Counted from the stretch's first letter, positions 52,427 to 60,753 are shown. The stretch: DNA of 64,000 nt from an uncultured Coprococcus sp. (GCA_947626675.1 CANQTC010000009.1:38291-102290); one strand, 5' to 3'. The notes: a model not told the origin generated them from the letters alone. Translations and numbers: made by a program.

Positions 52427-53200
52427 TTAATGACAGTTGTTACCACAGCCATGACTGCCACAGGTATGTCCACTTTCTCCGTGCTCATGGTCATGATGGT
52501 CACAATGTACATCCGGATTATAGCCAAGTGTTCCATTAATTAAAGCAAGAACTGCTTCATCTGCATTACCGGACACTCCACCATAAAGCTTGATGTCCGC
52601 TTCTGCAAGAGCCATCTGTGCTCCCCCGCCGATTCCACCACAAATCAAAACCTCTATTCCTGACTCAGAAAGCAAACCTGCCAGTGCTCCATGACCGCTT
52701 CCATTGGAATCCATTACTTCAGATTTCGTAATAACACCATTTTCAACTTCATATATCTTAAACTGCTTAGTATGTCCAAAGTGCTGAAAAATTTCTCCAT
52801 TTTCATAAGTTACTGCTATCTTCATATCTTTTCTTCCTTTCGCTACTACATTTTTTTCTGAATTTTCTTTATATTTCCGGCAAGGTCTTTCACAACAAGA
52901 TTTGTGTTTTCCGCTACAGATTCTATAATTTCCGCCGGATATCAATAATTGTTTCCCATTCACGATACAGTCCGAAATTTTGTACCTTGCTCTTTCATAT
53001 ATTTCCGTGACTGTCGTGCGTGAAATATCCATAGCTGCAGCACATTGTTCATGATTTTGTTTTTCAAAGTCTACAAGCCTTATCACTTCATATTCATCTA
53101 CGGAAAGAACCACACTTTCCGGATTCGTAACTCCTTCAGGTTCAAAACATGAATATTCCGGTTCACTACAGACTCTTCTGCATCTTTTAGGTCTTGGCAT
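52427..53200 (-). CDS. DUF134 regulator fused to NifX/NifB-type dinitrogenase cofactor domain
   Basis: 257 aa from ATG 53200 (GAGAGGTGATAA ahead). DUF134 part: MPRPKRCRRVCSEPEYSCFE, DEYEVIRLVDFEKQNHEQCA and a sigma-70-r4-like HTH (AAMDISRTTVTEIYERARYK). From about 135: KIAVTYENGEIFQHFGHTKQ, a Fe-Mo-cofactor-binding-fold domain with CGGIGGGAQ. The tail is rich in His and Cys (HCDHHDHEHGE..., GCGNNCH), suggesting metal binding. Its extended -10 promoter lies at 53231-53239 with an AGTTTT-N8-AAAACT dyad over the -35. Followed by the Crp/Fnr gene. Confidence 0.85.
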   Translation of the reverse strand: MPRPKRCRRVCSEPEYSCFEPEGVTNPESVVLSVDEYEVIRLVDFEKQNHEQCAAAMDISRTTVTEIYERARYKISDCIVNGKQLLISGGNYRICSGKHKSCCERPCRKYKENSEKNVVAKGRKDMKIAVTYENGEIFQHFGHTKQFKIYEVENGVITKSEVMDSNGSGHGALAGLLSESGIEVLICGGIGGGAQMALAEADIKLYGGVSGNADEAVLALINGTLGYNPDVHCDHHDHEHGESGHTCGSHGCGNNCH

Positions 53201-53230
53201 TTTATCACCTCTCGTTTCCGACATATGTTG

Positions 53231-53267
53231 ATTATAGCATATCTTTCAGTTTTAATCTATAAAAACT
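53231..53267 (-). promoter_or_regulatory. DUF134 gene promoter with dyad
   Basis: Minus strand TGCTATAAT, an extended -10 (53231-53239), without a good -35; the inverted repeat AGTTTT-N8-AAAACT (53248-53267) is centred at about -34. Confidence 0.6.
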
Positions 53268-53297
53268 CTTCCTAAAATAAAAATTATCAAGAATAAA

Positions 53298-53331
53298 AAA
53301 GTAAACTGGCTAAAATATCAGTCTACTTTTC
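53298..53331 (-). terminator. Terminator of the 11-gene accessory operon
   Basis: 12-bp stem (53298-53309 with 53320-53331; AAAAGTA and ACTG arms, one G-T), T6 on the minus strand, about 80 bases after the macro-domain gene. Confidence 0.75.
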
Positions 53332-53413
53332 GCAATGTTATTATATTTTTTACTTGATACTTAAAATTCACATCTATTTAACCCCCCACACAAACGTATT
53401 GCTCAAAATACTT

Positions 53414-53935
53414 TTATGAATACAACTTATCCACTTCTTTTTCATACACTGATTCTGTCACAGAATCAAACAAAACCCATTCTACAAGGTCAAAGCTATT
53501 CTTGTTATCCTCCAAAAATCGGCTGACCGTCTTAACCGCAATCTTTGCTGCAAGTTCTACCGGAAAACTATATACTCCGGTTGAAATAGAAGGAAATGCG
53601 ATACTTCTTATCTCATGCTCAAGTGCCACCTGCATAGAATGAAAATAACAGCTTGCCAAAAGTTCCTCTTCCTTACTTCTGCCACCATTCCAAATCGGAC
53701 CCACCGTATGTATCACATAATCACATGGCAGATTATAAGCCTTTGTAATCTTAGCCTGACCTGTCTCGCAACCATGAAGAGTCCTACACTCTGCCAGAAG
53801 TTCCGGTCCTGCTGCCCTGTGAATGGCACCATCAACTCCACCACCTCCTAAAAGAGAGTTGTTGGCAGCATTTACAATTGCCTGAACATCTGTAATTTTC
53901 GTAATATCACCTTTTACCGTCTTTATTAAATACAT
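53414..53935 (-). CDS. Macro-domain ADP-ribose hydrolase (O-acetyl-ADP-ribose deacetylase type)
   Basis: 173 aa, complete macro domain: [39 protein letters not shown] (ADP-ribose pocket), VGPIWNGG, and [11 protein letters not shown] (phosphate loop). Members remove ADP-ribose or deacetylate O-acetyl-ADP-ribose. Last gene of the operon that starts at the truncated mcrC; follows peptide deformylase by 19 bases. Confidence 0.94.
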   Translation of the reverse strand: MYLIKTVKGDITKITDVQAIVNAANNSLLGGGGVDGAIHRAAGPELLAECRTLHGCETGQAKITKAYNLPCDYVIHTVGPIWNGGRSKEEELLASCYFHSMQVALEHEIRSIAFPSISTGVYSFPVELAAKIAVKTVSRFLEDNKNSFDLVEWVLFDSVTESVYEKEVDKLYS

Positions 53936-53954
53936 TTTACCACCTGCCTGATTC

Positions 53955-54365
53955 TTATATTACTATTCCATTGCAATGGTCAATCTCATGCTGAATAATC
54001 TGTGCTGTCCATCCTGAATACTTTCCATGCTGTTTCTTAAAGTTCTGATCAAGATAGTCCACTTCTATGTCCTGATATCTCGTGCATGGTCTTACACCTT
54101 TCAGAGAAAGACATCCTTCCTCAGTCTGATATGCTCCGGATTTCTTTGTTATTACTGGATTTATCATTGCAAACTGAAATGGTCCGGCTGCTACTACAAT
54201 GATATTCTTTTTTTCTCCAATCATATTGGCAGCCATACCAACACAGTGCTCTAAATTTGCCCTAAGTGTATCAAGCAAATCAGTCACAATCTGTTTATCT
54301 GCCTCTGTTGCATCCACTGACTTCTGTGCCAGAAACAGCGGATCATGCATTATCTTCTTTACCAT
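53955..54365 (-). CDS. def: Peptide deformylase (Gln-to-Met variant)
   Basis: 136 aa from ATG 54365, which shares one base with the preceding stop. Metal motif 3 [15 protein letters not shown] and motif 2 EEGCLSL are intact, giving Cys and two His. Motif 1 reads VGMAANMIG where deformylases have G-x-G-L-A-A-x-Q: the Gln that stabilises the transition state is Met. It may still be active, or specialised. An accessory deformylase on a mobile island can add resistance to deformylase inhibitors. Confidence 0.9.
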   Translation of the reverse strand: MVKKIMHDPLFLAQKSVDATEADKQIVTDLLDTLRANLEHCVGMAANMIGEKKNIIVVAAGPFQFAMINPVITKKSGAYQTEEGCLSLKGVRPCTRYQDIEVDYLDQNFKKQHGKYSGWTAQIIQHEIDHCNGIVI

Positions 54366-54715
54366 TAATTCCATCCCTTCCATACATCAGGCTGATATCC
54401 AAGTGTAGATTGTTTTCCATTTCTTACTACTGGTGTTTTAATTACCTGCGGATTCTCAAGTACCTTTTCCAGTTTATCTTCATCTGCAATATACTTAATA
54501 AGAGCAAGTATATCCTGGTCTTTTCCTTCCCAGTTAATCATATTGTCAAGACCGTCATTAGCCTGAGCAACAGAAGTAAACTCTCCCTTACTCATGCCTT
54601 TTTCTTTCATATCAATAAACTGATATTTAATGCCACGCTCCTTGAAGAAGCGTTCTGCTTTCTTTGTATCATTACATTTCTTAGTTCCAAAAATCTGGAT
54701 ATTCATCTGCTTCAC
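54365..54715 (-). CDS. ArsC/Spx-family thioredoxin-fold protein
   Basis: 116 aa. N-terminal QIFGTKKCNDTKKAERFFKE with a single active-type Cys near residue 14, and the ArsC-like PQVIKTPVVRNGK segment (near 88-100). It lacks the C-x-x-C of Spx redox switches and the second Cys pair of arsenate reductases. Probably a reductase or Spx-like regulator. Next to the peptide deformylase gene (stop/start share an A). Confidence 0.85.
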   Translation of the reverse strand: MKQMNIQIFGTKKCNDTKKAERFFKERGIKYQFIDMKEKGMSKGEFTSVAQANDGLDNMINWEGKDQDILALIKYIADEDKLEKVLENPQVIKTPVVRNGKQSTLGYQPDVWKGWN

Positions 54716-55402
54716 CTACCATAAATTATAAAGTTTCATTTTCTCTGTATTTCTATATTCATGCTTCTCGTAGTACCCAATCAGCTTTCCTTCATCTCTA
54801 AGAGCAACCATATATACATCCTTATTTTGTTTTTCATTGTGAAAAGTATATACAATATTGTGGTTATCATCTTCAATAAACCAATCAACCACTTGCTGTA
54901 TCTTTTCTCTAGACGCTTGGTTATGACATTCCATGAGGCTTCTTCCAATCAACTTTTCTCCGCCCCATTTCTCATAGTTAAGTACAGCCGCCGGATTCAT
55001 ATAAATAATTTCATGATTCAAATTGCATATTACTACTGCACATCTATCCTGATCAACGATACTCTTATAAAAACTCACATACGACTTGAACTTTATGTTT
55101 TTCTCATTATCCAGTCGTTTCTGCAAATGTGTTTTCTTTCTGTGATAATAACTAACAATTTCTCCCGACGGTATCCATATCTGTGCCTCATTAATCTTAT
55201 CAAGAACCGCATCAATAATATGCTCATCCGCTTCTGAGTCAGGAACTTTTTCATTCTCAGTTACATACTTTTTGTATTCTTCATATACCCATGCAGTAAT
55301 CTTCTCTTTCTGCTTCAACTTAAGATTGTTAAAAGACTTGTTCATCTGCAAAAGCTGTCCATCTATTTTCTTATGTATTTTGGTTTTCTTGCTCTTTGCC
55401 AT
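54716..55402 (-). CDS. PAS-domain protein with helical N-terminal domain
   Basis: 228 aa. Residues about 1-110 are helical and basic (KKTKIHKKIDGQLLQMNKS..., EKITAWVYEEYKKYV), ending in a segment IPSGEIVSYYHRKKTHLQ. Residues about 112-215 are a PAS fold: IVDQDRCAVVICNLNHEIIY, MNPAAVLNYE, GRSLMECHNQASREKI. The H-N motif here recalls haem- or flavin-free PAS sensors that carry no output domain. Ends adjacent to the ArsC-like gene (one base apart). No closer family recognised. Confidence 0.7.
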   Translation of the reverse strand: MAKSKKTKIHKKIDGQLLQMNKSFNNLKLKQKEKITAWVYEEYKKYVTENEKVPDSEADEHIIDAVLDKINEAQIWIPSGEIVSYYHRKKTHLQKRLDNEKNIKFKSYVSFYKSIVDQDRCAVVICNLNHEIIYMNPAAVLNYEKWGGEKLIGRSLMECHNQASREKIQQVVDWFIEDDNHNIVYTFHNEKQNKDVYMVALRDEGKLIGYYEKHEYRNTEKMKLYNLW

Positions 55403-55405
55403 TGA

Positions 55406-55864
55406 TTAATCTCCTTCTTGTGTCCGTACCACTAACACCAGCTTCTCAAACGACTGTGCAAATCTCTTATCGTCTTCCTCCGTCCTTTTCTTAGGACCTT
55501 TCAAATGATTCTTATGAGAACCTCTCCTTGCTTTCTTATTCAGATGTCGTTCCATTAACATCTGGTCAATATTTTCATTTGTGTACCACTTTCCTGATTG
55601 ATGAATTGCATACGCACCTTTCCCAAGTGCCATTGCTGCTACTCCGTAATCCTGCGAAACAACAATGTCTCCTTTATGACAAATACTAATTAATTTATAA
55701 TCAACTGCGTCTGCTCCTTCACCAACCACAATGACTTCACTGTAATCGGAAGTCAAAATGTGATTCGTATCACAGAGCAATGTAACATCGACTCTATATT
55801 GTTCTGCCACTTCTTCTACAATACGCACAACAGGACACGCATCTGCATCTACAAAAATCTTCAT
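55406..55864 (-). CDS. YaiI/YqxD-family (DUF188) protein
   Basis: 152 aa. MKIFVDADACPVVRIVEEVA is the family start (D-A-D-A-C-P), VVSQDYGVAAMALGKGA the second acidic block, and the tail is lysine-rich (KKARRGSHKNHLKGPKKR). It has a PIN-like fold with conserved acidic residues and is thought to be a nuclease-like protein of unknown function. Three bases separate it from the PAS gene. Confidence 0.92.
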   Translation of the reverse strand: MKIFVDADACPVVRIVEEVAEQYRVDVTLLCDTNHILTSDYSEVIVVGEGADAVDYKLISICHKGDIVVSQDYGVAAMALGKGAYAIHQSGKWYTNENIDQMLMERHLNKKARRGSHKNHLKGPKKRTEEDDKRFAQSFEKLVLVVRTQEGD

Positions 55865-55880
55865 GCTACCATTCCTTCAA

Positions 55881-56435
55881 TTAACACGATAATCTATACC
55901 ATTTCTTGATATATGAATCTTCCAATAATGTTTTATCTGCATTTACAAGTTCGACAAATAATGTGGTCAGTCCATCCCATTCTTCGTAACTACCTGCATC
56001 GTGCAATTTCCAGTTTAGCTGTTCCAAAGTCCAGTTATTCTTGATGGAATTATGTAACATGGATGTGGTAGCCCAGTTTTCTTCTGAATCGGAACCGCCA
56101 AGTGCAACCGGGTATATATGATCCACCGTTGGAATGAACTCCCAATATGCATTATGACACTCTTCCATTTTCCAATGCGAGTGATACGGAAATTCCTCCG
56201 GCATATAATGAGATAAAACCTTCAAGAATCCGGGATTCACCAGTTTTTGTCCACTATACCTATCTATAAAACCATCCTTTTTAAATTGCTGCATTTTCTG
56301 TTTATCCGTATATGCCCTTCCGGTTGCTTCTATATGTCTAAAGGGATACTGCTCATTTATCAACATCTTTGCAGTTTCCTGTTCTCCCGAAAGAAGATAT
56401 CTTCCAACCTTCTCTAAGGCTTCGATTTTTTCCAT
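55881..56435 (-). CDS. HNH endonuclease
   Basis: 184 aa. The C-terminal HNH/beta-beta-alpha metal motif is TVDHIYPVALGGSDSEENWA followed by TTSMLHNSIKNNWT, giving the D-H...N...H pattern (near residues 118-148). The N-terminal 90 residues are unassigned (helical; RLSC end). Part of the accessory operon with a nuclease-like gene upstream. Probably a DNA nuclease with a defence or repair role, not proven. Confidence 0.85.
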   Translation of the reverse strand: MEKIEALEKVGRYLLSGEQETAKMLINEQYPFRHIEATGRAYTDKQKMQQFKKDGFIDRYSGQKLVNPGFLKVLSHYMPEEFPYHSHWKMEECHNAYWEFIPTVDHIYPVALGGSDSEENWATTSMLHNSIKNNWTLEQLNWKLHDAGSYEEWDGLTTLFVELVNADKTLLEDSYIKKWYRLSC

Positions 56436-56446
56436 AGCATTTCCAC

Positions 56447-56905
56447 CTACCCGTTTATCATAACTTGTCTGTTTTGTGCTGATATAATAGTTTCTCTTAA
56501 TTCATTCGATATCTCTACTCGCTTTAACTCTATTCCAAACTGTCGGATACTTTCTGCAAGTGCCGATTTTCCTGACAGAGTCCTTTCTTCTTGTTCATCA
56601 CAAACCACAATTATTTTTCTATAACTTTTACACCGATCTTTTTCAATCAAAAGCATTTTAAGAATATCATTGGCGATTTTGGTGTTTTGCCCTCTCTTAT
56701 TCCCTCCGATATGAGCAAATATTTCCCCTATGATACTATATTCTTCAGAATAGAAATCCGGTTCGATATGTACTGAGTCATTATTACTCATCTTTACCTT
56801 GGGATTTCTACTTACTTTACACCCCAGCCAATCTTCAACCATACAAAATATTTCATCTTCTGCCATCTGCTGTTCTAAAGAGCTGGATTTTTTTGTATCT
56901 GCCAT
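56447..56905 (-). CDS. PD-(D/E)XK-like nuclease-fold protein
   Basis: 152 aa from ATG 56905 (GGAGGG four bases upstream; an earlier ATG at 56920 overlaps the previous stop as ATGA and is possible). HIEPDFYSEEYSIIGEIFAH (residues about 48-68) resembles the P-D...(E/Q)-x-K core, but the Lys is replaced by Phe in E-I-F. Then ILKMLLIEKDRCKSYRKIIV, a typical following strand, and an SNELRETI tail. Family not certain. Confidence 0.55.
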   Translation of the reverse strand: MADTKKSSSLEQQMAEDEIFCMVEDWLGCKVSRNPKVKMSNNDSVHIEPDFYSEEYSIIGEIFAHIGGNKRGQNTKIANDILKMLLIEKDRCKSYRKIIVVCDEQEERTLSGKSALAESIRQFGIELKRVEISNELRETIISAQNRQVMING

Positions 56906-56916
56906 ATTCCCTCCGT

Positions 56917-57075
56917 TCATAGTACTGTGAAATACAAAATGACTGCTATTACAATAATCCCTACTACTATCGCCGGAATTGCAGTATTTGCATCATTACG
57001 CATATTTTCTTCGTCAGTTTCCATTATTATTAAGTCTTCTTTATCAGAAATACCATTATTATTATAATCGTGCAT
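56917..57075 (-). CDS. Small membrane protein with EF-hand-like start
   Basis: 52 aa, ATG 57075 with AGGGGTGG ahead. The first 15 residues, DYNNNGISDKEDL, match a calcium-binding EF-hand/dockerin loop (D-x-N-x-x-G-x-S-x-x-E); residues about 33-52 form one membrane helix (AIPAIVVGIIVIAVILYFTV). It overlaps the next gene as ATGA if the upstream start is used. Too short for the usual gene finders. Function unknown. Confidence 0.6.
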   Translation of the reverse strand: MHDYNNNGISDKEDLIIMETDEENMRNDANTAIPAIVVGIIVIAVILYFTVL

Positions 57076-57085
57076 TTAACCACCC

Positions 57086-57568
57086 CTATTCCATTGGTAA
57101 ATCTAAATGACAATATATAAGGTCTTCTTCCCTATCTACTATAGCCTTAAGTTTCTGAAACAGCTTTATGCTTCTAGTATTGCTACTATCAATCCTTATA
57201 TTTATCCTATGATATCCCATTGTTGTGCAAATCCAATTCAGCCATTCTTTTAATAATAATTCACCATATCCTTGCCCTTGATATTGTTTCACGATTATTA
57301 TTGCCAACTCTGGAAACTTGTTATCAATACCTTGTAATGCTACTCTCCCAAGCAAATCTCCATTTTTAAGGAAAACTGAATAGTTTATCTCTGTATCATC
57401 TTCAGTCATGCTTTCCCAATATACTTTTAATCCAATATCCGGTTCCACATCATAAAGCCTGCCAAATAAGTATTCTGCTTTAGCGACTTCACGAAACAGT
57501 TCCTTATCATTTTCGCTAACACGCCTGATATCAAATAATTCTGAATGATACTCTTGCTCCAAAATCAA
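57086..57568 (-). CDS. GNAT-family N-acetyltransferase
   Basis: 160 aa. ELAIIIVKQYQGQGYGELLL (residues about 90-110) is the Q-G-x-G-Y-G acetyl-CoA loop, followed by RINIRIDSSNTRSIKLFQKL, as in RimJ/RimL-type enzymes. It overlaps the stop of the zinc-ribbon gene by 4 bases. Substrate unknown. Confidence 0.88.
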   Translation of the reverse strand: MILEQEYHSELFDIRRVSENDKELFREVAKAEYLFGRLYDVEPDIGLKVYWESMTEDDTEINYSVFLKNGDLLGRVALQGIDNKFPELAIIIVKQYQGQGYGELLLKEWLNWICTTMGYHRINIRIDSSNTRSIKLFQKLKAIVDREEDLIYCHLDLPME

Positions 57569-57753
57569 ATCCTTCTTCCATCAAAATGTGTGTATTGGTT
57601 GCATCCCTTACAATGGAATGTAACTGACCCTAAGCCATCTTCTGTTATAATTACCTCTAGATTTTCCTCATATCCGCAGTTAGGGCATCTTCCGGTTTCA
57701 CCGGTATTAGAAAATCTTTTCATAATCTCCATCCATTTTTGCGATTCATTCAT
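57565..57753 (-). CDS. Small zinc-ribbon protein
   Basis: 62 aa. GRCPNCGYEENLEVII and VTFHCKGCNQYTHFDGRRI supply two C-x-x-C knuckles. It starts inside the mcrC-like gene (ATGAATGA) and overlaps the GNAT gene by 4 bases. The ribosome-binding site is weak. Possibly a nucleic-acid or protein-binding adaptor. Confidence 0.7.
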   Translation of the reverse strand: MNESQKWMEIMKRFSNTGETGRCPNCGYEENLEVIITEDGLGSVTFHCKGCNQYTHFDGRRI

Positions 57754-58800
57754 TCTTCCCAAAATAATCTCCTGCGATTTTCTCCAACTGTTCTGCTATT
57801 TGTGAAAATGGCAGATTCAAATCCAAAGTCTTTACCCATATGGTATTGCCACCCATAGAATACTTATTATTCGGTGTAATCTGTTCCTGCGTCTTGGCAT
57901 ATAGAAGCATTCCTGCAACATTTCCTGTATTATCTTTATCTAAGTTTTTCACATAGGTAAACACCTGATATAGATTGCCGGAATGAATACTCTGTATGTC
58001 ATATTGGCTCTGCATGGTATGGGCATAGTATTTTGCATCAATAATCAAAGTTCTACCACCATGCTTCAGTGTAATATCAGTAACCATGGCAGGGAGAAAT
58101 TCAATCATACCATCATCAATATCCCAAGGAATTGTATCCGGATTAGCCTTATATTCCGGATGATGATACCGGTAATATTCCAGTATAAACTTCTCATAAA
58201 GGCTGTGCATGGCTCTGTCATCCAAAAAGGTAGCAAGCTTCACTTCTCCTTTATCCGTTGACAATATAAGCCCGGTAATTACCAGATAACATACATTCAT
58301 CAGCATCCTATAACTCTGATTGTTTTTCTGATACCGAATCCTGTCCCACTTAATCTGCCCCGGCTCTATCACATCTACATTATCAAAGAATACAAGGTTT
58401 TTCTTCAATACTATCTTATGCTCCTGCTTCACAGTCTTCTGTCGAACCAAAACCTGCATAGTAGTTTTTAATATCTGATTGAGCAGATTGTTCTCTGAAA
58501 GTTCATCATATTCACAGGACAGCTTCTGTTTATGCTGAATCTTGTTCCTAATTGTTCCCTGAATATTAAGTTTGCCACGCAGTACGGAAAGCTCCTCTTC
58601 CTGCAATATATACTCACGATACAATCCCTGCTTTAGCTGACTTGCAACGCCTTTGCCTAGGATGGCCGCAAACATATCATGAATATTCTCAAACTCCTCT
58701 GCAGCCACCTTGTCATAATTTGACTGACGCAGGGACTGAAAGGCATAGGTCAGCATACAGTATATATTTTTTATTGATTTGATAGACGGAAATCTTCTTA
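57746..58800 (-). CDS. McrC-like 5-methylcytosine restriction subunit, N-terminus disrupted
   Basis: About 350 codons. IKSIKNIYCMLTYAFQSLRQ is the usual McrC beginning (normally M-I-x-I-x-N-I-Y-x-M-L), GVASQLKQGLYREYILQEEELS..., and the nuclease core DITLKHGGRTLIIDAKYYAH (D...D-x-K). The first codons are lost: the reading frame runs back into the next element without an ATG (a TTG at 58813 is the only start). No mcrB is present. Truncation by the conjugative element is likely, and loss of function possible. Confidence 0.8.
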
Positions 58801-58821
58801 TAAGCCCGCGCAAGTGTTTAT

Positions 58822-58856
58822 AAAACCTTGTGAAAATGGCTTAAAATCAAGGTTTT
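58822..58856. repeat. Inverted repeat at the left end of the conjugative element
   Basis: AAAACCTTG/CAAGGTTTT arms (58822-58830 with 58848-58856), 17-base loop, close to the inferred element boundary. Could be a recombinase or relaxase site, or a terminator. Confidence 0.5.
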
Positions 58857-58949
58857 CTGCATATCGTCATTTATCTTGCCATATCTCCGTATAAGATGAT
58901 TTTGTAAGACCGGGCACCATTTTGGCACCACAAATTATAGGAGGACGAC

Positions 58950-59312
58950 ATGAAAAACGTACTTTTAGACAAGGGTATTATACTCCCGTCCGGCGAAATC
59001 AGCAAGGATAAGGTAAACCTTGTAACCGGAGCAATCACGCAGCCATTCGCAGAAATGGTATGGGTAACGACAGGCGGCGACATGGAAACCGTAAACCGCT
59101 TGACCGACGTACTTGTTACCATGAACACCCCCGCCGACCGGGGGAAGCTGTTCAAAATCATAAAAATGCTCTATGGGCTTATGGGCTTGCCCTTTTCCGA
59201 GGAAGCCGAGCCTATGGACGCAGACCCCGCCGTTTTGGAATACTTCATTTTTTCCTTTACGGCAGACTTTGGCGAAGTCATACAAGACCTCATAGCCGAA
59301 GAAGCAGAATAA
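58950..59312 (+). CDS. Conserved conjugative-element protein of unknown function
   Basis: 120 aa, AGGAGGACGAC before the ATG. Starts MKNVLLDKGIILPSGEISKD; acidic C-terminus. I know it only as a typical first gene of such elements; no domain recognised. It is followed by a strong terminator. Confidence 0.75.
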   Translation: MKNVLLDKGIILPSGEISKDKVNLVTGAITQPFAEMVWVTTGGDMETVNRLTDVLVTMNTPADRGKLFKIIKMLYGLMGLPFSEEAEPMDADPAVLEYFIFSFTADFGEVIQDLIAEEAE

Positions 59313-59324
59313 CGCACCGCACAG

Positions 59325-59372
59325 GCGGCGTTTCTCACTTCCCACAAGGAAGAACAGGAACGCCGCTTTTTT
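59325..59372 (+). terminator. Terminator/attenuator after the first element gene
   Basis: 8-bp core stem GCGGCGTT/AACGCCGC (59325-59332 with 59359-59366) extended by further pairs, then TTTTTT. Confidence 0.75.
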
Positions 59373-59522
59373 CATGCCCTTTGTTACGCAGTAGGCATGG
59401 AAAAGCCCTTGATTTACGCGGCTTTGCGGACGCGGTTTTCAGCGGATAAGGGATTGATACCTAAACCCTCAAAATCGCGTTTCTATTGCGTAACAGGTAT
59501 GCAGCAAAGGAGTGATGAAGCT

Positions 59523-60443
59523 ATGGCAGTTTTCAGAGTGGAGCGCAACAAGGGCTATACGGTTATGAGCAACCACCACTTACGCAATAAGGAGCTATCC
59601 CTAAAGGCAAAAGGGCTGTTATCGCAAATGCTGTCCTTGCCAGAGGATTGGGACTACACCCTTGCGGGGCTGTCCTTTATCAACCGGGAGAAAATCGACG
59701 CTATCCGGGAAGCCGTTAAGGAACTGGAACGCGCCGGGTATATCGTGCGTTCAAGGGAACGCGACGAGAAAGGACGCTTGCGCGGCGCAGATTATGTGAT
59801 TTTTGAGCAGCCGCAGACCCCGCCTGTATCGGATTTACCTACATTGGAAAATCCAACATTGGATAATCCAACGTTGGAAAAACCTACGCAGAAAAAACCT
59901 ACGTTGGAAAATCCAACGCAATTAAATAAAGATATACAAAAGACTAACTTACCCAAAAAAGAAAAATCAAATATAGATTTATCAAGTACCGATTCCATTC
60001 CTATCCATTCCCTAAATCCCTTGCCTTACGACGGGGAAGCGGCAGAGCCGCCGGAACGGAAACGAAAGGAAGCGACAGACGCATACAGCGTTTATGAGGA
60101 AATCATCAAGGACAATATCGAGTACGACCATTTTGTACGCTACGGGCAGGTAGACAAAGACCGTCTGGACGAAATTGTTTCGATTATCCTTGAAACGGTA
60201 TGCAGCAAGAGAAAGACAATCCGTATCGCCGGGGACGATTACCCGGCAGAGCTTGTCAAGGCAAAGTTTATGAAGCTCAACAGCAGTCACATTGAATTTG
60301 TCTTTGACTGCATGAAAGAGAATACCACCAAAATCCGCAACATCAAACAGTACCTTAAAGCGGTGCTGTTCAATGCGCCGAATACCATTGACAGCTACTA
60401 TACCGCCCTTGTCGCTCACGACATGGCGACAGGCAAAATCTAA
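59523..60443 (+). CDS. DUF6017/replication-initiator-A-type helix-turn-helix protein
   Basis: 306 aa from ATG 59523 (AAGGAG). N-terminal winged helix FRVERNKGYTVMSNHHLRNK..., then LPEDWDYTLAGLSFINREKI (about 1-100), a Pro-Thr repeat linker (about 105-135) and a C-terminal DUF6017 domain (DAYSVYEEIIKDNIEYDHFV, ending ALVAHDMATGK). Conjugative-element regulator/replication protein. Confidence 0.85.
   Translation: MAVFRVERNKGYTVMSNHHLRNKELSLKAKGLLSQMLSLPEDWDYTLAGLSFINREKIDAIREAVKELERAGYIVRSRERDEKGRLRGADYVIFEQPQTPPVSDLPTLENPTLDNPTLEKPTQKKPTLENPTQLNKDIQKTNLPKKEKSNIDLSSTDSIPIHSLNPLPYDGEAAEPPERKRKEATDAYSVYEEIIKDNIEYDHFVRYGQVDKDRLDEIVSIILETVCSKRKTIRIAGDDYPAELVKAKFMKLNSSHIEFVFDCMKENTTKIRNIKQYLKAVLFNAPNTIDSYYTALVAHDMATGKI
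59838..59918 (+). repeat. 15-bp coding tandem repeat (Pro-Thr linker)
   Basis: Five to six copies of a 15-base unit encode N-P-T-L-E/D-type pentapeptides; variation between copies shows slippage-type drift. Confidence 0.75.
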
Positions 60444-60457
60444 AGGAGGATTACCAC

Positions 60458-60682
60458 ATGGCACAGAAAACAGGAGCTTTGATTTTTGACGAACAGACCG
60501 ACCGCTACGACATTCGCTTTGACATTGCCGACTATTACGGCGGCTTGCATTGCGGAGAGTGTTTCGACGTATTCACAGGCGGCAAATGGAAGCCGACCCG
60601 CATTGAAATGAGCGCGGCGCAGGAATGGTACCTTGTGGGTATCCGCGCCGAGGATTTGAACGGCTTGCGCGTCCGTATCTAA
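60458..60682 (+). CDS. DUF5348 protein
   Basis: 74 aa: ETGALIFDEQTDRYDIRFDI, DYYGGLHCGECFDVFTGGKW, ending GLRVRI, as in the conserved small proteins of Tn1549-type elements. AGGAGG lies 7 bases before ATG 60458. Function unknown. Confidence 0.85.
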   Translation: MAQKTGALIFDEQTDRYDIRFDIADYYGGLHCGECFDVFTGGKWKPTRIEMSAAQEWYLVGIRAEDLNGLRVRI

Positions 60683-60753
60683 AGCTTATGGGCGGCTACC
60701 GCAGCGGCGTACCACCCTAACACTATCAGACTACCGCGAAAGGAGGACGGTAA

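Larger units (their letters stand above)
34517..58800. mobile_element. Integrative island with three tandem serine recombinases (left end at the helicase)
   Basis: The left end is set by the helicase break at about 34516/34517, next to which the three recombinase genes lie, as expected for large-serine-integrase elements. Everything to the truncated mcrC at 58.8 kb is accessory. The right end is not seen: the missing helicase 5' half is not found before the next element starts. Extent is therefore inferred. Confidence 0.6.

Noticed and set aside
58801..58860. Origin of transfer
   Set aside because: The position is suitable and an inverted repeat exists, but I see no nick site I can name with confidence.
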